A DNA stretch of 63,965 nucleotides from Candidatus Marinamargulisbacteria bacterium SCGC AAA071-K20. GTDB lineage: Bacteria > Margulisbacteria > Marinamargulisbacteria > GCA-2716485 > AAA071-K20. The stretch is from the NCBI GenBank assembly GCA_003265975.1, contig QFBU01000005.1, forward strand, positions 1 through 63,965, in the 5' to 3' direction. The stretch's first letter is position 1, and each line of letters opens with the position of its first letter. The notes beneath the pieces were generated by a model. The model was not told the DNA's origin and ran no database searches. It saw nothing but the letters and a program-made list of their open reading frames with translations. Shown in pieces: positions 51,254-60,105 of this stretch. The position numbers were made by a program, and so were the translations under genes.

Positions 51254-52608
51254 CTTGTCCTATTTATGACTTATCAAAATCTACGCCTAATCACGTAGCT
51301 GTTGAACTAGATAATAAAAAAGTAACTTATTTTCAGTTAAATAGGCTTATTAATACGATAAGTAATCAACTACTTGAAAAAAATGTCCAAAAAGGGTCTG
51401 TTATAATCATCACTTCCAACGACTATTACTTTTCATTAGTTTGTACTTGGGCGTTATTTAGACTAGGTGCAATTGCTTTCTCTCTTAACCATAGATTTTC
51501 GGATAAAATAATATACTCTTACTTTCAAGAGACAAAAGCGCTTTGTGTCCTTTCTAATGAAGAAAATCGTTATAAACAGCAATTCAAACTAAGTTTTGAT
51601 TCAGTTAGTACGTTAACTGACGATCCGGTTCCACGCCTGTCCCTAAACCAAATTGCTACGTATTTATTAACATCAGGGTCTACTGGGACATCAAAAATTG
51701 CTGTTCATTCTTTTGGAAGCTTTTACTCAAATGCACGCCTAAGTACAACGTTTATGGGTTTAAACAATGAGAGCAAGTACCTATTTAACTTACCGATGTA
51801 CCACGTGAGTGGTTTGTCGATAGTATTTCGAGCATTATTAAATGCCGCCACCTTATTATTTTCAACTAATAAAAATGTATCTAAATTAATTGAAACGGCA
51901 CAAGTAACGCATCTTTCTCTTGTTGAAACTCAACTTTTAAGGCTGCTAGAAGACAAGAAAGCAAATTATACTTTTCTTAAAGCTGTCCTTTTAGGAGGCT
52001 CCTCAATTTCACAAGGTACGATTGATAAAGCCTTGGAAAGAAAGTTACCGATCCTACAAAGTTATGGGTTAACTGAAGCTAGTTCACAAGTATTTACTAA
52101 AAACTTACAGACTCACTCTACTATATTTACCTGTGAAATTAAGATTGAAAACAAGCAAATTTCAATAAAGGGAGTACCCTTGTTTTTAGGATATTATGAA
52201 AATGGATTGATTACTTTACCCTTAGACGAAGACGGGTATTTTAGAACCAAGGATTTGGGTGAGTTATCACAAGAAAGTCACTTGAAAGTGAACGGGCGTG
52301 CAGATAATTGCTTTATTAGTGGAGGTGAAAATATATCTCCAGAAGAAATTGAAATGCATATGTTAAAACTACCAGGTATTAAGAAAGTGATAGTCGTACC
52401 TAGAAAAGACGCAAAATTTCAATATTGCCCTGTGGCTTTTGTAGACTCTGATGAGCTAAACCCAACAAACACACAGTCTTGGAAGACATTATTGCTTAAA
52501 GATATGCCTAACTATAAAATTCCAAAAGAAATATTTCCTTGGCCAACTCTAACAGATTCAACGAGATCAAAAATCAATAGATCAGACTTTTCTAAGTTAA
52601 TTTCTTAA
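51250..52608 (+). CDS. menE: o-Succinylbenzoate-CoA ligase (MenE), non-canonical start
   Basis: About 452 aa. The ANL-family frame is open from just after a stop at 51208-51210 to 52608 and reads through the true N-terminus (STPNHVAVELDNKKVTYFQL, TWALFRLGAIAFSLNHRF), the P-loop LLTSGSTGTSKIAVHS and GRADNCFISGGENISPEEIE. But it has no ATG, GTG or TTG before 51754, well inside the domain. ATA at 51250 overlaps the menC TAA (ATAA), mirroring the ATGA overlaps elsewhere in this genome, so an AUA start is my best guess. ATC 51241 or ATT 51262 are alternatives. Confidence 0.8.
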   Translation: MTCPIYDLSKSTPNHVAVELDNKKVTYFQLNRLINTISNQLLEKNVQKGSVIIITSNDYYFSLVCTWALFRLGAIAFSLNHRFSDKIIYSYFQETKALCVLSNEENRYKQQFKLSFDSVSTLTDDPVPRLSLNQIATYLLTSGSTGTSKIAVHSFGSFYSNARLSTTFMGLNNESKYLFNLPMYHVSGLSIVFRALLNAATLLFSTNKNVSKLIETAQVTHLSLVETQLLRLLEDKKANYTFLKAVLLGGSSISQGTIDKALERKLPILQSYGLTEASSQVFTKNLQTHSTIFTCEIKIENKQISIKGVPLFLGYYENGLITLPLDEDGYFRTKDLGELSQESHLKVNGRADNCFISGGENISPEEIEMHMLKLPGIKKVIVVPRKDAKFQYCPVAFVDSDELNPTNTQSWKTLLLKDMPNYKIPKEIFPWPTLTDSTRSKINRSDFSKLIS

Positions 52609-52649
52609 CTATCCTTTAATTATTATTTATTTAGGTTACACTAAATTGT

Positions 52650-53780
52650 ATGGATTTAGTGACTATATATAATAAATACGCCTCTTTATTAAGTAATTAC
52701 TGTTTAAACGTTAAGTCGGGTGAGCGAATTTTGGTGCGTGCTACCTACCTAGCAGAACCTTTATTACAGTCCCTTTATCCCATTTTAATAAAAGCAGGAG
52801 CTATTGTTGAGTTTCAGCTTACTTTTGAGGATCAAGATCGTCTATTTTTAGAAAATGCTAATAATTCGCAATTAGACATGGTACCAGAAAGCTACCTCAA
52901 TGCTGTAGGAAATTATGACTCTATTCTAACTATTTTATCAGCTTTTAATTTAAATGCGCTAAAAGACATGCCCTCGGGCAAGTTAAAAAGACGTCAAAAT
53001 GCTATGGCGTCTGTCAAAAAGACATTTATGAAACGTTCTTCAAAAGGAGACTTAAAATGGGCATTATGCTTATTTCCAACGCCAAGTAGCGCTAAAGCGT
53101 CAGGTATGTCTCTAACTGCATATAGAGACTTTGTTTTTCAAGCATGTGGTTTATATGCAAAAAACCCAAGTAATTCGTGGAAGGAACTAAGTAAAATCCA
53201 ACAAGAATTAGTAGATGAATTAAATACCTATTCTACTTTTCAGTATAAATCACCTCTTGCTGACATTACTTTTTCGACAAAAAATAGACTCTGGATAAAT
53301 TCGGATGGGAAACGGAATATGCCTTCTGGTGAAGTATTTAGTTCTCCTGTTGAAAATTCAGTAGAAGGGACTATTACTTTTGATTACCCAACTTTATACG
53401 AAGGGGCATTACTGAAACACATTACCTTAGAAGTAAAAAGGGGGAAGATTGTAAAATGGGATGCTAAGCGAGGAAAGTCAACGTTAGATAGACTATTTGA
53501 TATAGATGGTGCTCGATTTTTTGGTGAGGTAGCGATTGGAACGAATTACAACATTAAAAAACCAACCAAAAATATCTTATTTGATGAAAAAATTGGTGGA
53601 ACAGTCCATATGGCTATAGGCGCCTCTTATCCAGAAACCGGTGGTAAAAACCAATCAGCAGTACATTTAGACTTCATTTCTAACATGTCAGAAGGTCGGA
53701 TTTTTGCTGATAATGCAACGATTTATCAAAATGGTCAGTTTTTAAAAAACAAATTAATGAAATTGAATGCAATTTTTTAA
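52650..53780 (+). CDS. M29-family aminopeptidase
   Basis: 376 aa, thermophilic-aminopeptidase (AmpS/T) family. Conserved C-terminal features include NMPSGEVFSSPVENSVEGTI, EVAIGTNYNIKKPTKNILFDEKIGGTVHMAIGASYPETGG and SAVHLDFI, which carry Glu and His metal ligands for a cocatalytic zinc or cobalt site. TACACT lies exactly 7 nt before the ATG and no ribosome site is seen, so this gene probably has its own leaderless transcript. Substrate range unknown. Confidence 0.88.
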   Translation: MDLVTIYNKYASLLSNYCLNVKSGERILVRATYLAEPLLQSLYPILIKAGAIVEFQLTFEDQDRLFLENANNSQLDMVPESYLNAVGNYDSILTILSAFNLNALKDMPSGKLKRRQNAMASVKKTFMKRSSKGDLKWALCLFPTPSSAKASGMSLTAYRDFVFQACGLYAKNPSNSWKELSKIQQELVDELNTYSTFQYKSPLADITFSTKNRLWINSDGKRNMPSGEVFSSPVENSVEGTITFDYPTLYEGALLKHITLEVKRGKIVKWDAKRGKSTLDRLFDIDGARFFGEVAIGTNYNIKKPTKNILFDEKIGGTVHMAIGASYPETGGKNQSAVHLDFISNMSEGRIFADNATIYQNGQFLKNKLMKLNAIF

Positions 53781-53944
53781 TAAATCTAACGATAATATAG
53801 ATGTAATAAACAAAATGTGCTGAATTTTGAAAATGGGGTTGAAATTATTGATTTACTTTGGTAATGTCAACGCCTGCTCTAATATAGCTAATATGTTTAT
53901 TGACCTAAAATTCTATTTTTTGTCATAAAAGAAGGAGAAGCAAA

Positions 53945-55015
53945 TTGTCATACGATTCAACAGAAAAAATGGATGACTTGAAGGGCTTAAGTGCTCAAAG
54001 TGGATATTTAACTCCAGAAGAAATCTTATCTATATGCGATAGACCTGAGAATGTCTTAGAAGGCATTGAAAAGGTTCTTGATACAGGTGTTGAGATAGTT
54101 TCTAGTAAAGCTGAAGATCTAACAGTTCCTAAAAGTATTCCTAAAGGCACAGAAACTAGTTCACCTTTAGAAAAGAATGTTGATATCGATGATTCGGTAA
54201 AAATGTATCTTAGAGAAATTGGAACTATAAACTTATTGAATTCTGAAGAAGAAGTCTCCTTAGCTAAAAGAGTTGCCGCGGGTGACGATATTGCTAAACA
54301 AAAATTAATTAATGCTAATTTGCGTCTTGTTGTGTCAATTGCTAAAAAGTATACAGGGCAAGGTCTATTATTTTTAGACCTTATTCAAGAAGGAAATACT
54401 GGTTTAATTAGAGCTGCTGAGAAGTTTGATTATAGAAAAGGATTTAAATTTTCTACCTATGCAACTTGGTGGATTAAACAAGGTATCACAAGAGCTATTG
54501 CTGACCAATCTCGAACAATTCGTGTTCCAGTACATATGGTTGAAACAATCTATAAGGTTAAAAAAGTTTCTAGAATGCTTATGCAAGAATTAGGACGAAG
54601 ACCTACTGAAGAAGAAGTTTCAGAAGAAACTGAAATTCCTCTTGAGAATATTATTGCTATTAGAAAGTACTCTCAAGTACCTTTATCTTTAGAGATGCCA
54701 ATTGGTGATGAAGATTCCTCTCAACTAGGTGACTTTATTGAAGATAAAAGATTAGACTCGCCTGACTATCAAACAATGAGAAATATTCTTAGAGAAGAGT
54801 TAATTAAATCTATGGATATTCTTACTGAACGTGAGCAGATGATTTTGAAACTAAGATTTGGTTTTGATGATGGTCGACCACGTACATTGGAAGAAGTCGG
54901 AAAAGTATACAATGTTACTCGTGAGCGAATTCGTCAAATTGAAGAAAAAGCGCTTAGAAAACTTCGTCATCCTGCTAGAAAAACGAAGTTAGAAGCATTT
55001 CGATCTAAGAAATAG
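53945..55015 (+). CDS. rpoD: RNA polymerase primary sigma factor (RpoD/SigA)
   Basis: 356 aa from a TTG start with AAGGAG upstream. A short N-terminus is followed by region 1.2 (DDSVKMYLREIGTINLL), 2 (NLRLVVSIAKKYTGQGLLFLDLIQEGN, KGFKFSTYATWWIKQGI), 3 and 4 (MILKLRFGFDDGRPRTLEEVGKVYNVTRERIRQIE). Region 2.4 has the residues for a TATAAT -10 element, which fits the TANNNT boxes seen here. Its 3' end overlaps pyrF convergently by 11 bp. Confidence 0.95.
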   Translation: MSYDSTEKMDDLKGLSAQSGYLTPEEILSICDRPENVLEGIEKVLDTGVEIVSSKAEDLTVPKSIPKGTETSSPLEKNVDIDDSVKMYLREIGTINLLNSEEEVSLAKRVAAGDDIAKQKLINANLRLVVSIAKKYTGQGLLFLDLIQEGNTGLIRAAEKFDYRKGFKFSTYATWWIKQGITRAIADQSRTIRVPVHMVETIYKVKKVSRMLMQELGRRPTEEEVSEETEIPLENIIAIRKYSQVPLSLEMPIGDEDSSQLGDFIEDKRLDSPDYQTMRNILREELIKSMDILTEREQMILKLRFGFDDGRPRTLEEVGKVYNVTRERIRQIEEKALRKLRHPARKTKLEAFRSKK

Positions 55016-55793
55016 TTTGGCTTATTCTTTCACAAAAACTTAATTCAGGGTTCTGATACAAGATTGATCTTGAAGCGTTAATAACGACAAGATCATCTTG
55101 GTTTTTTCCTTGTGAGAATGCATCTTCATAGTATCCGCCTTGAGCACCAACTCCAGGGATTAAAAATATAATATCCTGGTCAATTTTTCTTATTTCTTTT
55201 AATTCACTTTGGGTAGCACCAACCACGACTCCAACATTTCCATATTCTTTGTTCCAACCTGCACATTGAGAAATAACTGTTTTGTATAATGGTTCTCCAT
55301 TTTCAAGTTTTAGTTTTTCAAAATTACTCGCCGATGGATTAGATGTTAAACCTAAAACAAAATGGAGTTTGTCTTTGTATTTAAAAAATGGTTCTAGACT
55401 GTCTAGTCCCATATAAGGATGGAGTGTTGAAGCATCTGCACCAAAGTAATCGAATAAATATTTAGCCTGCATTGTTGCGGTATTACCAATATCCCCTCTT
55501 TTTGCGTCAAGTATCATAGGAATATTTTCAGGGATGTGTTTTCTAAGCAATTCCAGACTTTTCAAACCATCTATACCCAATGCCTCAAAAAAAGAAATAT
55601 TCGGTTTGTAGGCTAAAACTTGCCCCGATGTGTCTTTAATTACTTTTTCAAGAAAATCATTTAAACCGGAGAGTGTATGGCTAAATGCTTCTGGTAACTT
55701 TGTGATATCTGGATCAATCCCTACACATAAACAATGATTAACTCTAGATTTATTGTCGTGAAGGGTTTGAATTACAGGATGCTTAGACCTCAT
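55005..55793 (-). CDS. pyrF: Orotidine 5'-phosphate decarboxylase (PyrF, type 2)
   Basis: 262 aa. Final step to UMP. The catalytic array lies in ILDAKRGDIGNTA (Asp-Lys-Asp), with CVGIDPD at the N-terminus and LIPGVGAQGG and VINASRSILY at the phosphate-binding end. The length and GIDPD/AKRGDI style place it in the type-2 subfamily. It overlaps the pyrE-like gene upstream by 11 bp, so the two are one unit. Confidence 0.94.
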   Translation of the reverse strand: MRSKHPVIQTLHDNKSRVNHCLCVGIDPDITKLPEAFSHTLSGLNDFLEKVIKDTSGQVLAYKPNISFFEALGIDGLKSLELLRKHIPENIPMILDAKRGDIGNTATMQAKYLFDYFGADASTLHPYMGLDSLEPFFKYKDKLHFVLGLTSNPSASNFEKLKLENGEPLYKTVISQCAGWNKEYGNVGVVVGATQSELKEIRKIDQDIIFLIPGVGAQGGYYEDAFSQGKNQDDLVVINASRSILYQNPELSFCERISQTIS

Positions 55794-56232
55794 TTTTCTC
55801 TGATATCAAAGATATTATTGGGATATTTTTAAAGTTTTCAATGCTTAAGAAGTTTTTGTAAGTAATTATAGAATGCACGTTTAACTCAGCTGTTTCTAAT
55901 TTTTCTAAGGTTTCAGATATCTGTTCTTCTGAATGTAATACGTCTTCAATAATGACAACTGTTTCATGTTTATTAAAGTTTCCTTCAATAAGTTTAAGTG
56001 TACCGTACTTTTTAGAAGCTTTTCTAAGTAAGAGGCTTGGTTTTTTTGAATTAAGACTGAGTAAACTAGCCAAAGCTACAGATCCTAATTCAACTCCAAC
56101 CAACCTATCGTATGAACTCGGAGAAGGAAGCAATTTACAAAGTTTTTTGCTTGCCTTTTTAATAGTATTAGGATCAGAAAAAAAGGTGTACTTTTCTTTT
56201 AAAAACGAGGCGTTTTCTTTACTTAGCGTCAT
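55783..56232 (-). CDS. pyrE: Divergent orotate phosphoribosyltransferase-like protein
   Basis: 149 aa from ATG 56232 (MTLSKENASFLKEKYTFF), short against about 180-210 for PyrE. LLLRKASKKYGTLKLIEG is the OPRT substrate motif (RKxxKxYG), and ETVVIIEDVLHSEEQISETLEK stands where the PRPP loop normally reads VEDVxTTGGS; TTGG is lost. Its place before pyrF supports the identity, but catalytic strength is uncertain. The longer frame back to 56313 simply reads the acidic tail region of rplY in another frame. It overlaps rplY by 14 bp. Confidence 0.7.
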   Translation of the reverse strand: MTLSKENASFLKEKYTFFSDPNTIKKASKKLCKLLPSPSSYDRLVGVELGSVALASLLSLNSKKPSLLLRKASKKYGTLKLIEGNFNKHETVVIIEDVLHSEEQISETLEKLETAELNVHSIITYKNFLSIENFKNIPIISLISEKNEV

Positions 56233-56875
56233 CGCCCTTAGTATCGCCTTCTTCCGCTTTAGGTGCTTCCGCTCCTGCTTCAGCGGCTTCCGCTCCTTCT
56301 TCTTCTTCTTCAACTTGTGTTCGAGGACTGGCTATCCTAACGATAGTTTCATCTGGATTTGTTAAAATTATAATTTCGCCAAGATCTAAATCTCTAACTC
56401 TAATAAAGTCGCCTACTTCTTGTTCAGACATATTAACTTCAATTTCAGTCAATATTTTTGATGGAACACAATGAACGTAAAGTGAGTCAGTTTTTTGAAT
56501 TAACACACCACCCATTTTTAATCCTGGAGCAGATCCAATTAATTTAATTGGAATGTGCGCTTTTACTTTTGTGTTTTCATCTACTCGAATAAAATCAATA
56601 TGTTTAATGCTGTTTGTTATAGCATCTACTTCAAGGTTATATGTAAGTACTTGTTCTTTGTTGTTTTTTGTACCATCAGTAATGTTTAAATCAATAATAA
56701 CGTTAGTCCCAAATTCAGTTTTATATACTTTTAAAACTTCAGAACGTTTTAGACTTAAAGATATTGCTTCTTTTTTCAAGCCGTAGAGTATTGCCGGGAT
56801 CATCCCTTCAGCTCTTAATTTCTTTACTTTGTTTTTCTTTTTTTCTTGCCTTACTAAGGCTTCTAGTGTTGCCAT
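56219..56875 (-). CDS. rplY: 50S ribosomal protein L25, CTC type
   Basis: 218 aa. Binds 5S rRNA. The N-terminal L25 domain (MATLEALVRQEKKKNKVKKLRAEGMIPAILYG) is followed by the TL5/CTC C-terminal domain (about 95-185, VKAHIPIKLIGSAPGLKMGGVL). The tail is an acidic Glu/Ala-rich extension, common in the CTC form. First gene of the rplY-pyrE-pyrF unit. Confidence 0.94.
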   Translation of the reverse strand: MATLEALVRQEKKKNKVKKLRAEGMIPAILYGLKKEAISLSLKRSEVLKVYKTEFGTNVIIDLNITDGTKNNKEQVLTYNLEVDAITNSIKHIDFIRVDENTKVKAHIPIKLIGSAPGLKMGGVLIQKTDSLYVHCVPSKILTEIEVNMSEQEVGDFIRVRDLDLGEIIILTNPDETIVRIASPRTQVEEEEEGAEAAEAGAEAPKAEEGDTKGDDAK

Positions 56876-56934
56876 CTTAAAAATCTCCTTGATGCGAGTA
56901 GTCGTATTTACCCGAGAATTATACCTAAGTTTAA

Positions 56935-57561
56935 CTATTTGTTAAAGGGGCAATATGCTAAAAACTCACAAGTATCGCAGAGTGGCTTTCTTGCTTGGCA
57001 AGTTTCTCTGCCATGTAAGATTAAAATACTAGAGAATTTAATCCAATAATCTGTGGGCCAAAGACTCATTAATTCTTTTTCAGCTTTTACAGCATCTGTT
57101 TGCTTAGTAAACCCAAGTCGATTACTGACTCTGTTTACATGTGTGTCTACAGTTATACCTGGTGTATTAAAAGCTTGTCCAAGAACTACATTAGCTGTTT
57201 TACGCCCTACCCCTGGTAATTTTATTAGTTCATTAAGCGTCTGAGGTACTTTTGAATGATGCCTTAGTACAAGTAATTCTGCTGTTTCTTGGATATTTTT
57301 AGATTTGTTGTTAAAGAAGTTTATTGATTTGATTTTTTCTTTAATCAAACTCAAGGGCCCTTTTGATAATCGTTCTGGAGTAGGAAATGAAGAAAATAGT
57401 CCTGGGGTCACTAAATTTACGCGTTTGTCTGTGCATTGTGCGGATAAAATAACTGCGATTAGTAGTTCATAAGGGTTTTTATAGGCTAAGAAAGTACCTA
57501 CGTTGGGGTACTTTGTGTTGAGGATTCCATATACTTTAAGAGCTCTTTCCTTTTTGTTCAT
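56935..57561 (-). CDS. nth: Endonuclease III
   Basis: 208 aa. DNA glycosylase/AP lyase for oxidised pyrimidines. Helix-hairpin-helix LPGVGRKTANVVLG with catalytic Lys, Asp in ITVDTHVNRVSNRLG, and a C-terminal 4Fe-4S motif (Cys-x6-Cys-x2-Cys-x5-Cys in CQARKPLCDTCEFLAYC). It starts next to the xth stop, with no spacing, so the two base-excision-repair genes are coupled. Confidence 0.96.
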   Translation of the reverse strand: MNKKERALKVYGILNTKYPNVGTFLAYKNPYELLIAVILSAQCTDKRVNLVTPGLFSSFPTPERLSKGPLSLIKEKIKSINFFNNKSKNIQETAELLVLRHHSKVPQTLNELIKLPGVGRKTANVVLGQAFNTPGITVDTHVNRVSNRLGFTKQTDAVKAEKELMSLWPTDYWIKFSSILILHGRETCQARKPLCDTCEFLAYCPFNK

Positions 57562-58332
57562 TCAAACAGATATAGTTAAGCTAACCGGGCAATGGTCTGA
57601 TCCAAGAACATCGTCATGTATCTCTGCGTCTTTTATATATGGTTTAAAGTCTTTATTTGTCATCACGTAGTCTATTCGCCATCCGATGTTTCGTTTTCTA
57701 GCGGCTGTTCTATAGCTCCACCATGAGTAACGTTCTGGTTCTTTGTGGAATTCTCTAAAGGTGTCTATATAGCCCATTTCGTCTATTACTTTATCCATCC
57801 ATTCGCGTTCTTTTGGCATGAATCCTGAATTACCTTGGTTTTCTTTTGGCCGAGCTAGGTCAATTTCGTTGTGAGCAGTATTATAGTCTCCACATATGAT
57901 AACGTTCTTACCTTCGGCTCTAAATTCTTGGCAGAATGCAAAAAAATCTTGGTAAAAGTCGAATTTATATTGTAATCGCTCTGGGCTTTGTGATCCATTT
58001 GGAAAGTAGACTCCAAATACCACGAATTTGTCGAATTCTGCCCCAACAACCCTACCCTCACAATCATATTTTTCATTTCCCATTCCCTCAAATACTTGTT
58101 TGGGTTTATGTTTAGTAATCATGGCCACACTGCTATAGCCTTTTTTTTCAGCTGAATGCCATACACCATAATACCCAGTTGGGTTTTGGATATTGTCTGG
58201 TATATCCACTACATGTGCTTTGGTTTCTTGTAGAAATAGGATGTCCGGGTTATGAGTATCTAAAAAAGAAAAATAAGCGTCTTTTTTTACACAAGCTCTA
58301 ATTCCATTAACGTTCCAAGAGTATATTTTCAT
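57562..58332 (-). CDS. xth: Exodeoxyribonuclease III
   Basis: 256 aa, full length. AP endonuclease of the Xth/ExoA family: MKIYSWNVNGIRA (Asn), LFLQETK (Glu metal ligand), VYFPNGSQSPERLQYK (Tyr), CGDYNTAHNEIDLARPKEN (Asp-Asn) and LGSDHCPVSL (Asp-His pair). TAAAAT lies exactly 7 nt before the ATG and no ribosome site is seen. Followed directly by nth. Confidence 0.96.
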   Translation of the reverse strand: MKIYSWNVNGIRACVKKDAYFSFLDTHNPDILFLQETKAHVVDIPDNIQNPTGYYGVWHSAEKKGYSSVAMITKHKPKQVFEGMGNEKYDCEGRVVGAEFDKFVVFGVYFPNGSQSPERLQYKFDFYQDFFAFCQEFRAEGKNVIICGDYNTAHNEIDLARPKENQGNSGFMPKEREWMDKVIDEMGYIDTFREFHKEPERYSWWSYRTAARKRNIGWRIDYVMTNKDFKPYIKDAEIHDDVLGSDHCPVSLTISV

Positions 58333-58407
58333 GCTTGTTATTTTAAATCATTATTAAAAATTTACAATCTGGGCTTATCTTTAAGGGTATGTTAAGGTGC
58401 TCGTATT

Positions 58408-58476
58408 ATGAGCAACCCATTAAACACAACGTTTTATATTGCTAGTTTTCTTTTCCTCCCCGTTTGGGGAATTTAG
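58408..58476 (+). promoter_or_regulatory. Candidate leader peptide and attenuator before leuA
   Basis: A 22-codon frame (MSNPLNTTFYIASFLFLPVWGI, stop 58476) with AAGGTG 8 nt upstream. It contains several Leu, Ile and Val codons. Within it lies a hairpin, TCCCC/GGGGA with a 4-nt loop (58457-58470), followed by a T-rich but interrupted tail. This could be a branched-chain amino-acid attenuator. The coding signal is slight. Confidence 0.35.
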
Positions 58477-58552
58477 TCTTTATTTTCTACAATCGTTTTA
58501 TATCTATAAAAATTCTTATACAATAAAGAAATCACAAAGGAAGTGAGTTTAA

Positions 58553-60088
58553 ATGACACGACAAATTAAAATATTTGATACAACGTTACGTGACGGAGAG
58601 CAGTCTCCAGGTTGTTCTATGAACAAAACAGAGAAAGTAGAGATCGCTCACCAACTTGAAAAGTTAGGTGTGGATATTATCGAAGCTGGCTTTGCAATTA
58701 GTTCAAAAGGTGACTTTGAGTCCATTGAAGCCATTGCTTCTGAAATTAAAACATCTACAGTATGTAGTTTATGTAGAGCTGTTAAACCAGACATTATTGC
58801 TGCTGCTGAGTCTATAAAAAAGGCTCAGTTACAACGAATTCACACTTTTATTGCGACCTCCCCTATTCATATGGAATACAAACTTAAAATGAGTCCTGAC
58901 CAAGTATTAGAGGCCGCTGTTGGTGCAGTAACTATGGCTAAAGGTTTTGTGGAAGACATTGAGTTTTCTTGCGAAGACGCAGGCCGTTCAGACAAGGATT
59001 TCTTAGTGAAAGTGTTTACCGAGGTTATTAAAGCTGGCGCCACTACACTTAATGTACCTGACACAGTTGGTTATCAAACACCTGAAGAATTTGGGGCACT
59101 AATTAAATATTTGGCTGATAATGTAATAGGTATTGAAAATGTTGATATTTCGGTTCATTGTCACGATGATTTGGGCTTAGCCACAGCAAATGCATTGTCA
59201 GGCGTCCTTAATGGAGCTAATCAAATTGAATGCACTATAAATGGAATTGGTGAGAGAGCCGGGAATACTTCTTTAGAAGAAGTTGTAATGGCCTTAAAAA
59301 CCAGAGAAGACCACTATAAATGTCAAACTAGAATAAATACCAAAGAGATTATGAAAACCTCTCGTTTGGTTAGTCATATTACAGGCTCATATGTTCAGGC
59401 TAATAAGGCTATTGTTGGTGCAAATGCATTTGCCCACGAAGCGGGTATTCATCAAGATGGTATTTTAAAGCAAAAAAGAACATATGAAATCATGGATGCT
59501 GAGATGATTGGTTTATCTGAAAATAAATTAGTTTTAGGGAAGCATTCAGGAAGGCATGCCTTTTCTGAAAAGTTAAAGGAGTTAGGATACGAGCTTGTAG
59601 GTGATGATTTAAATAAGGCTTTTGCGCGATTTAAGTCTATTGCTGACAAGAAAAAAGAAGTATTGGAAGAAGATCTTCATGCCATTGTGTCTGACGAAAC
59701 TCATAAATTAGAAGAAACCTACACTTTTAAGCAGATGACTGTAATTTCGGATAGTAAAACACCTCCAAAAGCGACCGTGACGTTAGAAAAAGAGGGTAAA
59801 GAACTATCTGATTCATGTGAAGGAGCCGGCTCAGTTGATGCTATTTATACTACAATCAAATCTATTTTAGGTGAGGATATAAAGCTAGTGGATTACTCTA
59901 TTCACTCTGTGACTAGAGGCACCGATGCACTTGGTGATGTGACAGTAAGAATAAGAGATAATGATAGAATTTATACGGGTAGAGGATCATCTACTGATGT
60001 CTTACAAGCGTCTGCAAAGGCCTATGTAATGGCTATCAATAAGATGTTGACTGGCCGTAAATACAAACGAATTAAACCAACGTCGTAA
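58553..60088 (+). CDS. leuA: 2-Isopropylmalate synthase
   Basis: 511 aa. First step of leucine synthesis. Catalytic TIM barrel: IFDTTLRDGEQSPGCSM with metal Asp, HCHDDLGLATANALSG with the His pair, and GIGERAGNTSLEEVVMAL. LVLGKHSGRHAF ends the linker and the C-terminal LeuA dimer/regulatory domain (about 385-505) is complete, so leucine feedback is likely. GGAAGTGAG precedes the ATG. leuB follows 17 bp on. leuC and leuD are not in the window. Confidence 0.95.
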   Translation: MTRQIKIFDTTLRDGEQSPGCSMNKTEKVEIAHQLEKLGVDIIEAGFAISSKGDFESIEAIASEIKTSTVCSLCRAVKPDIIAAAESIKKAQLQRIHTFIATSPIHMEYKLKMSPDQVLEAAVGAVTMAKGFVEDIEFSCEDAGRSDKDFLVKVFTEVIKAGATTLNVPDTVGYQTPEEFGALIKYLADNVIGIENVDISVHCHDDLGLATANALSGVLNGANQIECTINGIGERAGNTSLEEVVMALKTREDHYKCQTRINTKEIMKTSRLVSHITGSYVQANKAIVGANAFAHEAGIHQDGILKQKRTYEIMDAEMIGLSENKLVLGKHSGRHAFSEKLKELGYELVGDDLNKAFARFKSIADKKKEVLEEDLHAIVSDETHKLEETYTFKQMTVISDSKTPPKATVTLEKEGKELSDSCEGAGSVDAIYTTIKSILGEDIKLVDYSIHSVTRGTDALGDVTVRIRDNDRIYTGRGSSTDVLQASAKAYVMAINKMLTGRKYKRIKPTS

Positions 60089-60105
60089 TTTAAAGGAGAA
60101 ATAAT

